Assembly (NCBI RefSeq): GCF_963665355.1
Contig: NZ_OY762229.1
Location: 1,302,001 to 1,366,000 of the forward strand
DNA length: 64,000 bases
Source of the DNA: an uncultured Desulfobacter sp.
GTDB taxonomy: Bacteria > Desulfobacterota > Desulfobacteria > Desulfobacterales > Desulfobacteraceae
Reading direction: 5' to 3'
Made by a program: the position numbers and the translations under genes. Shown piece after piece: positions 53,145 to 61,620 of this stretch (within the stretch, counting starts at the first letter, position 1; the number at the start of each line of letters is the position of its first letter). The notes under the pieces are model-generated. The model did not search any database and was not told the origin of the DNA. It saw nothing but the letters and a program-made list of their open reading frames with translations.

Positions 53145-53323
53145 AACATGTGAAATGCTGCGGGTAAACCGCAGATTTTAAAAGTTATATTCGTCCGTTT
53201 TCAGAAATTTTTAAGGAGTCAATTACCCCACAATATGTCTATTTATGTATCCGGTTTTGTATGTGGCGAGATTTTCTTCTATGAAAATTTCTAAATAAGT
53301 CATTTTCTTTGGATGTAATTCTT

Positions 53324-53734
53324 TTACTTTTTTTCTTCCTTCATTTTTTTGGCTTTTGAGAAGAAGTGTTCAACAGTTTCCGGATCAAAACCAGGCATTG
53401 TCCGAGCAAACTCAGCGGCTTTTTGATAATATTCTCCAGCTTCGTGCCTCTTCCCACGAGCTTCATAGACCTGCCCCAATCTGTGAAACCCGTCAATCTG
53501 ATCAGGATATTCAAGCAACAATCTCTTTGATACAGCTTCAGCCTCGTCTAATTTGTCTTCATTGATCAGATCCGTTACACTGTTTGAAAGCAGATCCAAT
53601 TCCGTGTAAACTGGTGTAAATCCGGCAGGATAGGACTTAGGTTGAGCCCCCGCTGACTGCAATAATAGACAACACTTTTTATACTTCTTACCGCTGCCGC
53701 AAGGGCATGGTGTATTTCGACCGATTTTTGCCAT
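53324..53734 (-). CDS. SEC-C motif protein with TPR-like region
   Basis: About 136 residues. The N-terminus [20 protein letters not shown] followed by CC is a SEC-C zinc motif like the C-terminus of SecA. The rest is TPR-like ([40 protein letters not shown]). The ATG at 53734 is chosen because it begins the motif; an in-frame GTG at 53749 is possible. It is divergent from the recombinase-trio unit and 44 bases from it, so it may share a control region. Function unknown. Confidence 0.8.
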   Translation of the reverse strand: MAKIGRNTPCPCGSGKKYKKCCLLLQSAGAQPKSYPAGFTPVYTELDLLSNSVTDLINEDKLDEAEAVSKRLLLEYPDQIDGFHRLGQVYEARGKRHEAGEYYQKAAEFARTMPGFDPETVEHFFSKAKKMKEEKK

Positions 53735-53778
53735 GGAAAAATGTTTCACATTTTGAATTTTAACGCAAGGTAAAGATC

Positions 53779-54387
53779 ATGCAGCTTCGATTCGCCACCA
53801 ACATTTCTGTTGAACAATATATTCAGCAGGAAGCATGGCGGGATGCAAAACTGGACCAGTGTCCATTGCACCCGGAAGGTGGCTGCAAAATTGCCAGGCA
53901 TGGGACCTATCGCAGAAAATCCCCTGACGGCGCAAAGATCGCCCGGTGGTATTGTCCTGAGGGCAGGACCACTTTCGGGATGTTACCGGATTGTCTGTGC
54001 TCTCGCCTTCCCGGAACATTGATCGAGGTAGAAACGGTTATCAATCAGATTGAAGCCGCCTCCAGCCAGGAGGCGGCAGCAAATAGCATGCGCCTGGACA
54101 TCAGCCTGCCTGGTGTTCTGCGATGGATGAGGCGAAGACTATTTCTGATTCGCTTAAGTTTAATTTTATTGATCGAACTTCTCCCATTATTGTCGAATAA
54201 TGGTCAGGTGACCTTATCATCATTTAGATCCGCACTTGGGGTTGAGTTTGTTTTACCCCATCTCAGGGAACTTGCGGGTCCATATCTGGATATCCTGCCA
54301 CCGCCGTTGGGGTTTGGCCCCTGGTCTCAAAAAAAATATCGTAGAAAAAATCGTTTTCAACAACAAACGGGGCCTGATCCTCCCTGA
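53779..54387 (+). CDS. Zinc-ribbon protein heading the recombinase trio
   Basis: 202 residues. The N-terminus has a Cys-rich stretch, DQCPLHPEGGCKIARHGTYR with WYCPEGRTTFGMLPDCLCSR and LPG, similar to the DUF6431-like ribbon domain seen beside transposable elements; a helical part follows (SLPGVLRWMRRRLFLIRLSL) and a basic tail. A DNA-binding or target-recognition role is plausible. The ribosome site AAGGTAAAG is weak. It is divergent from the SEC-C gene. Confidence 0.65.
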   Translation: MQLRFATNISVEQYIQQEAWRDAKLDQCPLHPEGGCKIARHGTYRRKSPDGAKIARWYCPEGRTTFGMLPDCLCSRLPGTLIEVETVINQIEAASSQEAAANSMRLDISLPGVLRWMRRRLFLIRLSLILLIELLPLLSNNGQVTLSSFRSALGVEFVLPHLRELAGPYLDILPPPLGFGPWSQKKYRRKNRFQQQTGPDPP

Positions 54388-54434
54388 AAAACAGGGTAAA
54401 TTGCCTTAAACGATCATTTCAGGGAGGCAATGCC

Positions 54435-54914
54435 ATGAAGACCGGACAAAATAGAGCAAAAAATTCAAACCCAAGGTCACAACGCCGTTTTCGTGCGTCT
54501 ATTGCAAAAAATCCCATAGATCCCCACCGCATCAGAAAGATTTCAGGAAGCTTTGCTTTTATCGAGCACCGTTTTCTGCGGGACGGGTTTTGGGCAAGCC
54601 TGGATCATCATCAACTCCTGCTGTATCTGTTTTTGATTATCGTGGCTGACCGCCATGGATTATCCTATTACAGCTATGATAAAATCTGCACCCTGCTCAG
54701 AATTGATGTTGATGATTACATTCTCGCCAGGAACGCCTTGATTGATAAAAATCTGATCGCATTTGACGGCAGTCTTTTTCAGGTGTTGTCTCTTCCGGAA
54801 AAAGCGGCTCTGTACTCACCGGCTCCTCTTAAAGATCAAAAAGATATGGAACTGCATGATCCGGCAACCATCCACAACCTTATCTTGCAATCTTTTGGAG
54901 GAGATCATGGCTGA
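54435..54914 (+). CDS. Small helical protein of the recombinase trio unit
   Basis: 159 residues, no family recognised with confidence. A basic N-terminus (NRAKNSNPRSQRRFRASIAK) is followed by SFAFIEHRFLRDGFWASLDH and a likely winged-helix segment (LLLYLFLIIVADRHGLSYYS; YDKICTLLRIDVDDYILARN), similar in feel to replication-initiator or helix-turn-helix domains. CAGGGAGGCAATGCC precedes the ATG. Its end overlaps the first recombinase by 8 bases, tying it to that operon. Confidence 0.65.
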   Translation: MKTGQNRAKNSNPRSQRRFRASIAKNPIDPHRIRKISGSFAFIEHRFLRDGFWASLDHHQLLLYLFLIIVADRHGLSYYSYDKICTLLRIDVDDYILARNALIDKNLIAFDGSLFQVLSLPEKAALYSPAPLKDQKDMELHDPATIHNLILQSFGGDHG

Positions 54915-55794
54915 AACTGAAAATAAGCTCACCAAAGCAGTGGAGAAATACCTGGACTATTATCGAGATCAAACTTCCGGGAAGACGATATCCCATGCAA
55001 AAAGAGCATTAACCGGTTTTGCGGCCCATCTTCAAACTTCAAATACCCCTTTAGATAACATATCCATTCAACAGGTTGATCACTTTTTAGCCCTGTACAA
55101 TGCCAATTATTCCACCGGAACAGCCAGAACGAACCGGTCATATCTCCGACAATTTTTGAAGTACCTTTACCGGTACGGACATATTAAAAAAGACCTCTCC
55201 CAACTGGTGGTAAGCCCCCCGGAGTTTGCCCGATCAAAACCTCCCAAATTTTTGCGTCCTCATGAAATCCAAAAGCTGTTTAGCAGTCTGGATCTGTCAA
55301 CAGCAAAAGACCTTCGCACCAATGCCACCCTGCACCTGGCATATTATCTGGGGTTAAGGCCGAAAGAAATCCGTTTATTAACTTTGGATGACATTTCCTT
55401 CAGGCAAAAGGAAATTTTCATTCGTTCAAGAAAAAATTGCGACCCGGCCCATCTTCCAGTATCGGACAACGTGATCAAAGCCATCGCCGCTTATATTGTC
55501 GGCGCAAGACCTGAAACTCAATCCCGAGTTCTATTTTTACAGTTAATACCACCTTATAAACCGGTCAACAGGTGCGATATCCCCCGATATATAAAAGAAT
55601 GCATGACGGAAAATAATCTTGAATCGAGCACATACTGGCTGCGGCATTCATATGCCCAAAATTTACTGGAGTCTGGTGCGTCCATTTATGAGATCAAAGA
55701 GATGATGGGGCATAAAAACATCGGATCAACGCAAAAGTATCTGAGCGTTCATATCAATCTTATGCGGGAGGTTATCCTGGATGAAACGCTTTAA
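54907..55794 (+). CDS. Tyrosine recombinase 1 of trio
   Basis: 295 residues from the ATG at 54907 (TGGAGGAGATC before it). SAM-like core-binding domain (about 5-100) and catalytic domain with Arg in YYLGLRPKEIRLLTLDD, Lys in IFIRSRKNCDPAHLPV, the second Arg in STYWLRHSYAQNLLESGA, His in MMGHKNIGSTQKYLSVH and Tyr at its end. The usual first His of the H-x-L-R-H box is replaced by Tyr (Y-W-L-R-H), which may alter its activity. Overlaps recombinase 2 by 14 bases. Confidence 0.85.
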   Translation: MAETENKLTKAVEKYLDYYRDQTSGKTISHAKRALTGFAAHLQTSNTPLDNISIQQVDHFLALYNANYSTGTARTNRSYLRQFLKYLYRYGHIKKDLSQLVVSPPEFARSKPPKFLRPHEIQKLFSSLDLSTAKDLRTNATLHLAYYLGLRPKEIRLLTLDDISFRQKEIFIRSRKNCDPAHLPVSDNVIKAIAAYIVGARPETQSRVLFLQLIPPYKPVNRCDIPRYIKECMTENNLESSTYWLRHSYAQNLLESGASIYEIKEMMGHKNIGSTQKYLSVHINLMREVILDETL

Positions 55795-56755
55795 AAGTTG
55801 TCTTGCCGAACATATTGAGAATTTCATCGAATACCGTCTTCAGTTGGGATATTCTGATAAAATGCTGATAGTCAGCCTTGGATTACTGGATCGGTATGTT
55901 GCCGAAAAGAAGGTAACCCTGACATCATTTGATCCATTGTTCTTCATCCGGCTCCGTTCAGATCTTAATTGTGAAAACCGTTCCATCAACACGTTTTTTC
56001 GTACGTTCAAAATGTTTTTCAATTACCTGATCCGCCAGGATTTGATCCGGGAAAATCCATTGCAGGAGATTGCTGAACTGCCGGAAAATCAAATTATCCC
56101 TTTTATTTTTTCACCGGAAGAAACTGAACTTTTGCTGGAGGTTGTCATTAAATTGATGCGAAAGACCGAAAGATATTACCTCGCCGATTTCAGCGGTTAC
56201 ATTTCCTTTTTGCTGATGGCCCGGTGCGGATTAAGGATATCAGAAACCCTCAACTTACTGAAAAACAATTACCGGCCTGAAGAAAGGACAATTTATATTG
56301 AAAAGACAAAGTTTAAAAAAGATCGACTGCTTCCGGTACCCAAGGCGATTTCTTGTGCAATAGACAATCTGCTGAAAGTTCGCCAGTGTTTTTTTACCGC
56401 AGATAATCATCCTTTATTGCTGATAAAAGAAAATGGAAAAGGGCTATCCCGTTCTTACATGCGTTGGAAATTTAAGAAAGCGATTTCAATTCTTAACCTG
56501 GAGCAGCCCAGAAGAATCATTGGTGCGACAAACTTCAGCAACCCGACGCGGCACTCCCTTCGTCATTCATTTGCCGTAAATACCCTAAAACGGATTAAAC
56601 AACAGGGAAAGTCTCCCCAAAATGCCTTACCGGTACTGGCCGCTTACATGGGCCACAGTGAGTATAAATATACAACCAAATATTTGAGGGTGGTGGATGC
56701 AGAGCATCGCCGCCAGATGCTTGATTTTTCAATGTTAAGAAGCGAGGATGTATGA
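55781..56755 (+). CDS. Tyrosine recombinase 2 of trio
   Basis: 324 residues with a complete catalytic set: Arg in LMARCGLRISETLNLL, Lys in IYIEKTKFKKDRLLPV, the HSLRHSFAVNTL box, His in LAAYMGHSEYKYTTKYLRVV with the catalytic Tyr. The N-terminal half is the core-binding domain (HIENFIEYRLQLGYSDKM). It overlaps the previous and the next gene, the latter as ATGA. Confidence 0.87.
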   Translation: MKRFKSCLAEHIENFIEYRLQLGYSDKMLIVSLGLLDRYVAEKKVTLTSFDPLFFIRLRSDLNCENRSINTFFRTFKMFFNYLIRQDLIRENPLQEIAELPENQIIPFIFSPEETELLLEVVIKLMRKTERYYLADFSGYISFLLMARCGLRISETLNLLKNNYRPEERTIYIEKTKFKKDRLLPVPKAISCAIDNLLKVRQCFFTADNHPLLLIKENGKGLSRSYMRWKFKKAISILNLEQPRRIIGATNFSNPTRHSLRHSFAVNTLKRIKQQGKSPQNALPVLAAYMGHSEYKYTTKYLRVVDAEHRRQMLDFSMLRSEDV

Positions 56756-57771
56756 GACTGTCCTCCTGCCTGCATCAATATTTTTATGAATATTTGCCCC
56801 GGATAAAAGGGACCAGCGAGCATAGCATCAAGGCTTACCGGCAGACCTTTTCTTTGTTGCTGCATTTTCTGGCCGATTATCACAAGATGACAATCAAATC
56901 TTTGAGAATCGAACATTTAACGCCTGAAGCGGTGCTGGCTTTTTTGCACCACCTTGAAAAAGATCGGAAAAACAGCATTCAGACCCGAAATAACCGTCTG
57001 GCTGTAATCAAGTCACTGGCCAAGATGATTCGGTTCATGCATCCTGACAAAAAACAAATCGCTGAAACGCTCCTGATCATCCCACAGAAGAGGGCTCAAA
57101 AAAAGGTGATGGGGTTTTTATACCCGGAAGAGATCATGAGGGTGTTCAGTGCCGTTGACCTGAAAAAGAAAGAAGGCATGAGGGATTTTACCATTCTCCA
57201 TCTCCTCTATGACTCCGGTGCCCGGGCCAGTGAGATAGCCACTTTGGAATTTGATTATTTTGATCCTGAGAATGAAACCATTGCGGTCCTGGGCAAGGGG
57301 AACCGGTACCGGCTTATTAATTTATGCCCCAGAACCTCTTCGTTGATCTCGGATTACATTATCAACCACCGGGTAGATCCCATCCCTATATTTAGCCAGC
57401 GGTTATTTATAAACCAGCGGAAGCGGGGAATGACCCGGCACGGTATTAACAAAATCTGTCGGAAATACCTGACCAAAACATTGTCGCCAAAACGGTTGAA
57501 AGGATTGAGCCCGGTTCATTGCTTCAGGCACTCGTGTGCGGTCAATATGGTCACCTCAGGAGATCCGGTATCGACCATCAAAAATCGTCTTGGCCACCAA
57601 AGTGTTGAGTCAACAATGATCTATCTGCAGCTGGACTTGTCAAAAAAGCGGGAAATCCAGAATAAGCTCATTGAATACATGCAATCGAAAATAAATCATG
57701 ACAAGAAAATTGATGAACTGATTGACTGGAAGAATAATGCTGAAATTCTTGTCTGGTTAGACAGTCTATGA
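56752..57771 (+). CDS. Tyrosine recombinase 3 of trio
   Basis: 339 residues with a complete catalytic set: Arg in LLYDSGARASEIATLEFD, Lys in IAVLGKGNRYRLINL, the VHCFRHSCAVNMV box, His in IKNRLGHQSVESTMIYLQLD with the catalytic Tyr. A charged C-terminal tail (MQSKINHDKKIDELIDWKNN) extends the protein. In RIT elements all three proteins are thought to act together on the element's ends. Confidence 0.87.
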   Translation: MRLSSCLHQYFYEYLPRIKGTSEHSIKAYRQTFSLLLHFLADYHKMTIKSLRIEHLTPEAVLAFLHHLEKDRKNSIQTRNNRLAVIKSLAKMIRFMHPDKKQIAETLLIIPQKRAQKKVMGFLYPEEIMRVFSAVDLKKKEGMRDFTILHLLYDSGARASEIATLEFDYFDPENETIAVLGKGNRYRLINLCPRTSSLISDYIINHRVDPIPIFSQRLFINQRKRGMTRHGINKICRKYLTKTLSPKRLKGLSPVHCFRHSCAVNMVTSGDPVSTIKNRLGHQSVESTMIYLQLDLSKKREIQNKLIEYMQSKINHDKKIDELIDWKNNAEILVWLDSL

Positions 57772-58537
57772 CTTACTGAAGCAGCTTTTGCTAGCCTTGG
57801 AGGGGTATGTAGCAGAACTAAAAATTATGTTGCCAGTGGTTTTTAAAATTTTTAAAATCGTTTTTAACATCCTGAATTTTATAATGATATTGATTTGCAC
57901 GGCGGGTAATGAAAACTTCCTTTAAATTTAGTGGGTTAGACCCGCTCGCAACATAAGTCTATGATTGGAGACGAGTAAAAACTCTGAAACGGCGACCACT
58001 ACCAGATGAATGGCTCCGGGTCTGGGCCTGCCTGGCAGCGAGGACTACGTCAAATCTCACCTGGAATGTTTTGACCAAAAGGAACCCTGGACTATCCCTG
58101 TCACTCCGGATCTTTTTAAGGGCGATTCAACCACAATATGTGGGTTATATCCAATTTCAAAAAAGAGAATCCTACAAAATGCAAAAGCTCGCTCTTAAAA
58201 TTTTAGCCCTCTAAGAATTGATTGGAGTATCAAGCCACCTTTCTGTAAAGGCTTTGAGCGACACATGACATACCTGTTGCCCAATTCCTATCTTAACAAG
58301 CCGAAAAATCAAGAGAAACAGGCCTGTTCAATATACGGATTGCTGTTCCCGCCGTATTTTTCATCCAGGCCTCGGAATATATCCGCAGGGCTTCCTTGGA
58401 TATTGTTCGGACAATTATCGCCAGAGGATGTTAGTCCTCATACCTGACAAAGGATTCCACGGGCAAGACGCGGATAATTTTTATCCATGGCCTGGGCACT
58501 GCGGGAGGAGGAGAACCGTGGTCAGAAAGGGCAACCT
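57772..58537. other. Region downstream of the recombinase trio
   Basis: 766 bases without an accepted gene. Two frames of 62 and 60 codons (58010-58198, 58265-58447) have no ribosome site or family look. The sequence GACTATCCCTGTCA at 58090-58103 is also present at 50612-50625. Around 58460-58550 a plus-strand frame reads GFHGQDADNFYPWPGHCGRR, possibly decayed coding sequence. No terminator was recognised. Confidence 0.4.
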
Positions 58538-58879
58538 CTACGGCCTGATATAGGCGAACCCTTCGGCCTGCCTGTCTATCAATTCCTTTACACCGACAGG
58601 AACAATTGAAATAAAATCAAACAGCTCGTCTGAGGAAATATTCAAACCTGTAAGGGAATTGTTGCATGCGCAGAATCGGACCCCCTGCCGGTTCAAATTC
58701 ATAAGCTCGTTTTTGAATGCCGAGGATTCTTTTTTATAACTCAGCACGGCATTGGAGTTGGCCAGAAGTTCAACCGCTGCATCTTGGGTATCAATGCTTT
58801 TACACAGATTGGTCAAATTTGCGATGACCATCTCCCATTTGTCAGCTTCATCAATGTGAAATATTGCCTTTGTAGTCAT
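58538..58879 (-). CDS. DsrE/F-like small protein
   Basis: About 113 residues, MTTKAIFHIDEADKWEMVIA at the start and a conserved-Cys segment VRFCACNNSLTGLNISSDE, matching the DsrE/DsrF-like fold used in sulfur relay proteins and in many proteins of unknown role. The start at 58879 has AAGGA upstream and overlaps the end of the methyltransferase gene by 29 bases. A sulfur-carrier role is possible but not shown. Confidence 0.75.
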   Translation of the reverse strand: MTTKAIFHIDEADKWEMVIANLTNLCKSIDTQDAAVELLANSNAVLSYKKESSAFKNELMNLNRQGVRFCACNNSLTGLNISSDELFDFISIVPVGVKELIDRQAEGFAYIRP

Positions 58880-59648
58880 TCGATATGTCCTTCTGTAGTT
58901 TGCTTGGTTGTTCACCCGATTTTTTTATGCCAGAAATCACAAGAATTGGCGGTCGCCTCATATGGTCTGACAATTCAGGTCGTTCAGTGAGAACTTCTTC
59001 TAATGGACCTGGTTCAAGGAGCCTTTTTATTGAAAGGCCAGAATCTATAAGTTCGTTTATATATGTCTCGATAGTTCGGTGGTATTTGATAACACCATTA
59101 ATAAACCAATTAGAAACACGTTTTCCTTCTAACTTATAATCATCAACAGGCCAATGTTTTTTGGGGGTATCATCAGCGGTGTACCACCCCGCCAGCATTG
59201 AAGTACAGATTGGGTGTTCAACAGAAAAAATGAAATGTCCATTTTCTTTTAGAGATAGTGCAACTTTTTCAAATATCGGCCTGATATCTTCAATATAGTG
59301 AAAACACATTGAAGAAACGACTAAATCGAATGAATTTTCTTCCGCCTCGAAATCCTCAGTGGGGATTACAGCAAAGTTTGCTCTTGGGTCTTTAATACGC
59401 TTTTTCGCTTCTAAAATCATATTCTGCGATATATCAGTACCTAAAACAAAATTTGCCCTATTTTGGAGACAAAATGAAACAAATTTTCCGAAACCACAAC
59501 CAAGATCTAAAACGCGCAAGCCTTCAAGTGGTGGTAACAGACTGTAGACTGCAGGCTCCTCAACAGCGGCATTAAAACCACTTTCACTGTTTCTCAGATC
59601 CATGTAACCTTTAAAGAAATCTGGATTATCATAAACGTTTTGTTTCAT
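58851..59648 (-). CDS. Class I SAM-dependent methyltransferase
   Basis: About 265 residues. Motif I is LRVLDLGCGFGKFVSFCLQN, then VLGTDISQNMILEAKKRI and the post-motif FDLVVSSMCFHYIEDIRPIF. The C-terminal part (KKHWPVDDYKLEGKRVSNWF; RPPILVISGIKK) is typical of small-molecule methyltransferases of the Methyltransf_11 type. The ATG at 59648 (GGGAAGG upstream) is preferred to 59699. Substrate unknown. Coupled to the DsrE-like gene. Confidence 0.82.
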   Translation of the reverse strand: MKQNVYDNPDFFKGYMDLRNSESGFNAAVEEPAVYSLLPPLEGLRVLDLGCGFGKFVSFCLQNRANFVLGTDISQNMILEAKKRIKDPRANFAVIPTEDFEAEENSFDLVVSSMCFHYIEDIRPIFEKVALSLKENGHFIFSVEHPICTSMLAGWYTADDTPKKHWPVDDYKLEGKRVSNWFINGVIKYHRTIETYINELIDSGLSIKRLLEPGPLEEVLTERPELSDHMRRPPILVISGIKKSGEQPSKLQKDISNDYKGNISH

Positions 59649-59928
59649 ATTAAAATTGCCTTCCCCCCACGTTGACTCAGTTGCCGCCATGGCTTCCAAT
59701 GAGTGGCTATATAATTACTGATGAACAATCTCGCATAAAAGTTTTGAAATGGATCTTTTTCAAACTCTCTTTATCGGTGAATACAAAATGCAAACAAGGA
59801 TCGTCAAACATCTTTTTTTAATCTTTTGCTGAAAACCAAGAACGGTCATGCGGCTTCCAGCACAAAATTCACATGGATAGCGTCAAAAGGAAATTCTATT
59901 TGACCGCTTTCTGTTTTTATTAAAAAGC
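59649..59928. other. Intergenic region before the tyrS leader
   Basis: About 280 bases holding the promoter of the methyltransferase gene on the minus strand and nothing else recognised. Confidence 0.4.
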
Positions 59929-59958
59929 TTGATCTTTAATAAACGACGGTGCTATACA
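59929..59958 (+). promoter_or_regulatory. Promoter of the tyrS leader
   Basis: TTGATC (59929-59934), 18-base spacer, TATACA (59953-59958). Transcription would start at about 59965, just before the leader peptide. Confidence 0.55.
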
Positions 59959-59986
59959 ACAAATCTTTAAAACATTGGAGATTACA

Positions 59987-60073
59987 GTGAAATACCACAA
60001 ATCAGCCAAACAGGCCTATTATTATTGCGGATATTACATATCCGGGTGCCGTGGTGTTTATTTACTGATCTAA
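59987..60073 (+). CDS. Tyrosine-rich leader peptide of tyrS
   Basis: A 28-residue frame, GTG start with GGAG 6 bases upstream: (M)KYHKSAKQAYYYCGYYIS, then GCRGVYLLI and TAA. Seven of 28 residues are Tyr, including YYY and YY runs encoded by TAT/TAC, far above chance. It is followed by two terminator hairpins and then tyrS, the layout of a ribosome-mediated attenuator in which scarcity of charged tRNA-Tyr stalls the ribosome on the Tyr codons and lets transcription continue into tyrS. Confidence 0.75.
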   Translation: MKYHKSAKQAYYYCGYYISGCRGVYLLI

Positions 60074-60094
60074 CATAAACAAAATCAAAATTTC

Positions 60095-60131
60095 AATGCT
60101 GCGAGCCGAAAATGCCTGCAGCATTTTTTAT
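60095..60131 (+). terminator. First hairpin of the tyrS attenuator
   Basis: AATGCTGC / GCAGCATT (60095-60102 and 60118-60125) followed by TTTTTATTTT. Its right arm TGCAGC can instead pair with GCTGCA (60139-60144) in the left arm of the next hairpin, and its loop CCGAAAATG (60106-60114) is complementary to CATTTTCGG (60148-60156) in the loop of the next hairpin. Confidence 0.7.
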
Positions 60132-60134
60132 TTT

Positions 60135-60180
60135 AAGGGCTGCAACACATTTTCGGGTTGTAGCCCTTTTTTTATTTTTT
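60135..60180 (+). terminator. Second hairpin (terminator) of the tyrS attenuator
   Basis: 12-bp stem AAGGGCTGCAAC / GTTGTAGCCCTT (60135-60146 and 60157-60168) with one G-U pair, followed by TTTTATTTTTT. This is a strong terminator just before the tyrS ribosome site (AGGAG at 60187). The long-range pairing of 60098-60114 with 60148-60164 would destroy both hairpins. Confidence 0.8.
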
Positions 60181-60199
60181 TCGCATAGGAGTATTGAAA

Positions 60200-61489
60200 A
60201 TGAATGTATTAGATATTTTAAAAGAACGTGGTTTTATCGACAACCAAACTCATGGGGAAGAATTGGAAGGCTACCTGACAAAGGAACGCAGGCATTGCTA
60301 TATAGGCTTTGACCCCACTGCCGACAGCCTTCACGTGGGGCATCTGGTTCCAATCATGTCTCTTGCGCATATGCAGCGGAATGGGCACATCCCAATAGCC
60401 CTTGTCGGAGGGGGTACAGGCCGTATAGGTGATCCGAGCGGAAAAAATGAGATGCGTCAGATGATGGCTTTAGATACCATTGAAAAAAACGTTCAAAGGA
60501 TCAAAAAACAACTGTCGAGATTTCTTGATTTTGGCGAAGGTAAGGCCATTCTGGCAAATAATGCCGATTGGCTTGCATCTCTTGAATATATTCCCTTTCT
60601 CAGGGATATTGGTCGGCATTTCAGTATAAATAAAATGATCAAAGCAGAAAGCTATCGCCACAGAATTGAATCCGAAGGTGGATTAAGTTTCATTGAGTTT
60701 AATTACATGCTGTTGCAGGCATTCGATTTTTTAACACTTTTTGACGGGCATAACTGCATGCTTCAAATGGGGGGAAGTGATCAATGGGGAAATATACTTG
60801 CAGGTGTTGAACTGATTCGCAAAAGCAGGCAAAAAACGGCATTTGGTATCACCTACAAATTGATTACCAAAAGTGACGGGAGCAAAATGGGAAAAACTGC
60901 TGGTAATGCTGTCTGGCTTGATCCTAAAAAAACATCGTCCTATGAATACTACCAATTTTGGATGAGTACAGATGACAGGGATGTGGAGCGTTTTCTATCA
61001 CTTTTTACTTTTCTCCCTATGCCGGAAATCAAGCAGGTCAACAAATTGATTGATGCCGACTTAAATCAGGCAAAAGAAATCCTGGCGTTTGAGAGCACTT
61101 GTCTGGCCCACGGCAGGGAAGCTGCCCTAAAAGCTAAAGCCTCTTCTTCTGCTGTTTTTGGGAATCGTATCATTTCTGAAAAGATTCTGCCTTCATCCAG
61201 TATTCCCAGGGAAAACAGCAATAAAAGCTCAGTTGCACTACCGACAACCTGTGTGCCCTTCAAAAAGTTTGCGAAGGGAATTCCAGCCTATGAACTTTTC
61301 TTCCACACCGGGCTTACCCAATCTGGTGGAGAGGCAAGACGCCTGATTAATCAGGGTGGAGCATATATTAATGGAGAGACGATTGCAGCCTTTGATGTAT
61401 TAGTTACTTCCGACCATCTTAAAGATGGAGAAATTATTTTAAGGGCAGGCAAAAAAAGGTTCCATAGAATTCAGATAGAAAAAGAATAA
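60200..61489 (+). CDS. tyrS: Tyrosyl-tRNA synthetase
   Basis: A 429-residue class I synthetase that charges tRNA-Tyr. HIGH motif HVGHL in DSLHVGHLVPIMSLAHMQ, tyrosine-binding region GGTGRIGDPSGKNEMR and QMGGSDQWGNILAGVELI, KMSKS motif as SDGSKMGKTAGNAVW, and a C-terminal S4-type RNA-binding domain (SGGEARRLINQGGAYINGET). The ATG at 60200 with AGGAG 8 bases upstream is the start. It is a free-standing gene in an accessory region with its own attenuator; another tyrS may exist elsewhere. Confidence 0.94.
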   Translation: MNVLDILKERGFIDNQTHGEELEGYLTKERRHCYIGFDPTADSLHVGHLVPIMSLAHMQRNGHIPIALVGGGTGRIGDPSGKNEMRQMMALDTIEKNVQRIKKQLSRFLDFGEGKAILANNADWLASLEYIPFLRDIGRHFSINKMIKAESYRHRIESEGGLSFIEFNYMLLQAFDFLTLFDGHNCMLQMGGSDQWGNILAGVELIRKSRQKTAFGITYKLITKSDGSKMGKTAGNAVWLDPKKTSSYEYYQFWMSTDDRDVERFLSLFTFLPMPEIKQVNKLIDADLNQAKEILAFESTCLAHGREAALKAKASSSAVFGNRIISEKILPSSSIPRENSNKSSVALPTTCVPFKKFAKGIPAYELFFHTGLTQSGGEARRLINQGGAYINGETIAAFDVLVTSDHLKDGEIILRAGKKRFHRIQIEKE

Positions 61490-61620
61490 CGCCAGACACA
61501 GAAAGGATCAGTCCTCAAAAAAGCGCTGACTTAAGCTGGGGGAAAGATTGAGGGCCAGGATGTTGCCGTGCACCTGCTTGGTCTTCCCCCCGAGCATCCT
61601 GAGGGGAAAAATGAAAAAAC
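61490..61620. other. Region after tyrS
   Basis: No gene accepted. The minus strand reads on after the broken peroxidase with GKTKQVHGNILALNLSPSLS, which may be the decayed end of the same or a neighbouring gene. Confidence 0.35.

Larger units (their letters stand above)
53779..57771 (+). mobile_element. Five-gene tyrosine-recombinase trio unit (RIT-like)
   Basis: Three consecutive, overlapping tyrosine recombinases of about 300-340 residues, the hallmark of recombinase-in-trio (RIT) elements, preceded on the same strand by a zinc-ribbon gene and a small helical gene with tight spacing (47 bases, then an 8-base overlap). Terminal inverted repeats were not found by eye; CCACAATATGT occurs on both sides (53225-53235 and about 58131-58141) and is only a weak hint of ends. 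The given limits are those of the genes. Confidence 0.7.

Noticed and set aside
57772-58537. Small frames at 58010-58198 and 58265-58447
   Set aside because: No ribosome sites, no recognisable protein features, and position in decayed DNA after the recombinase trio.
60074-60200. T-box riboswitch in front of tyrS
   Set aside because: No T-box consensus (AGGGTGG-N-ACCGCG) or specifier-loop architecture; the Tyr-rich peptide explains the terminators better.
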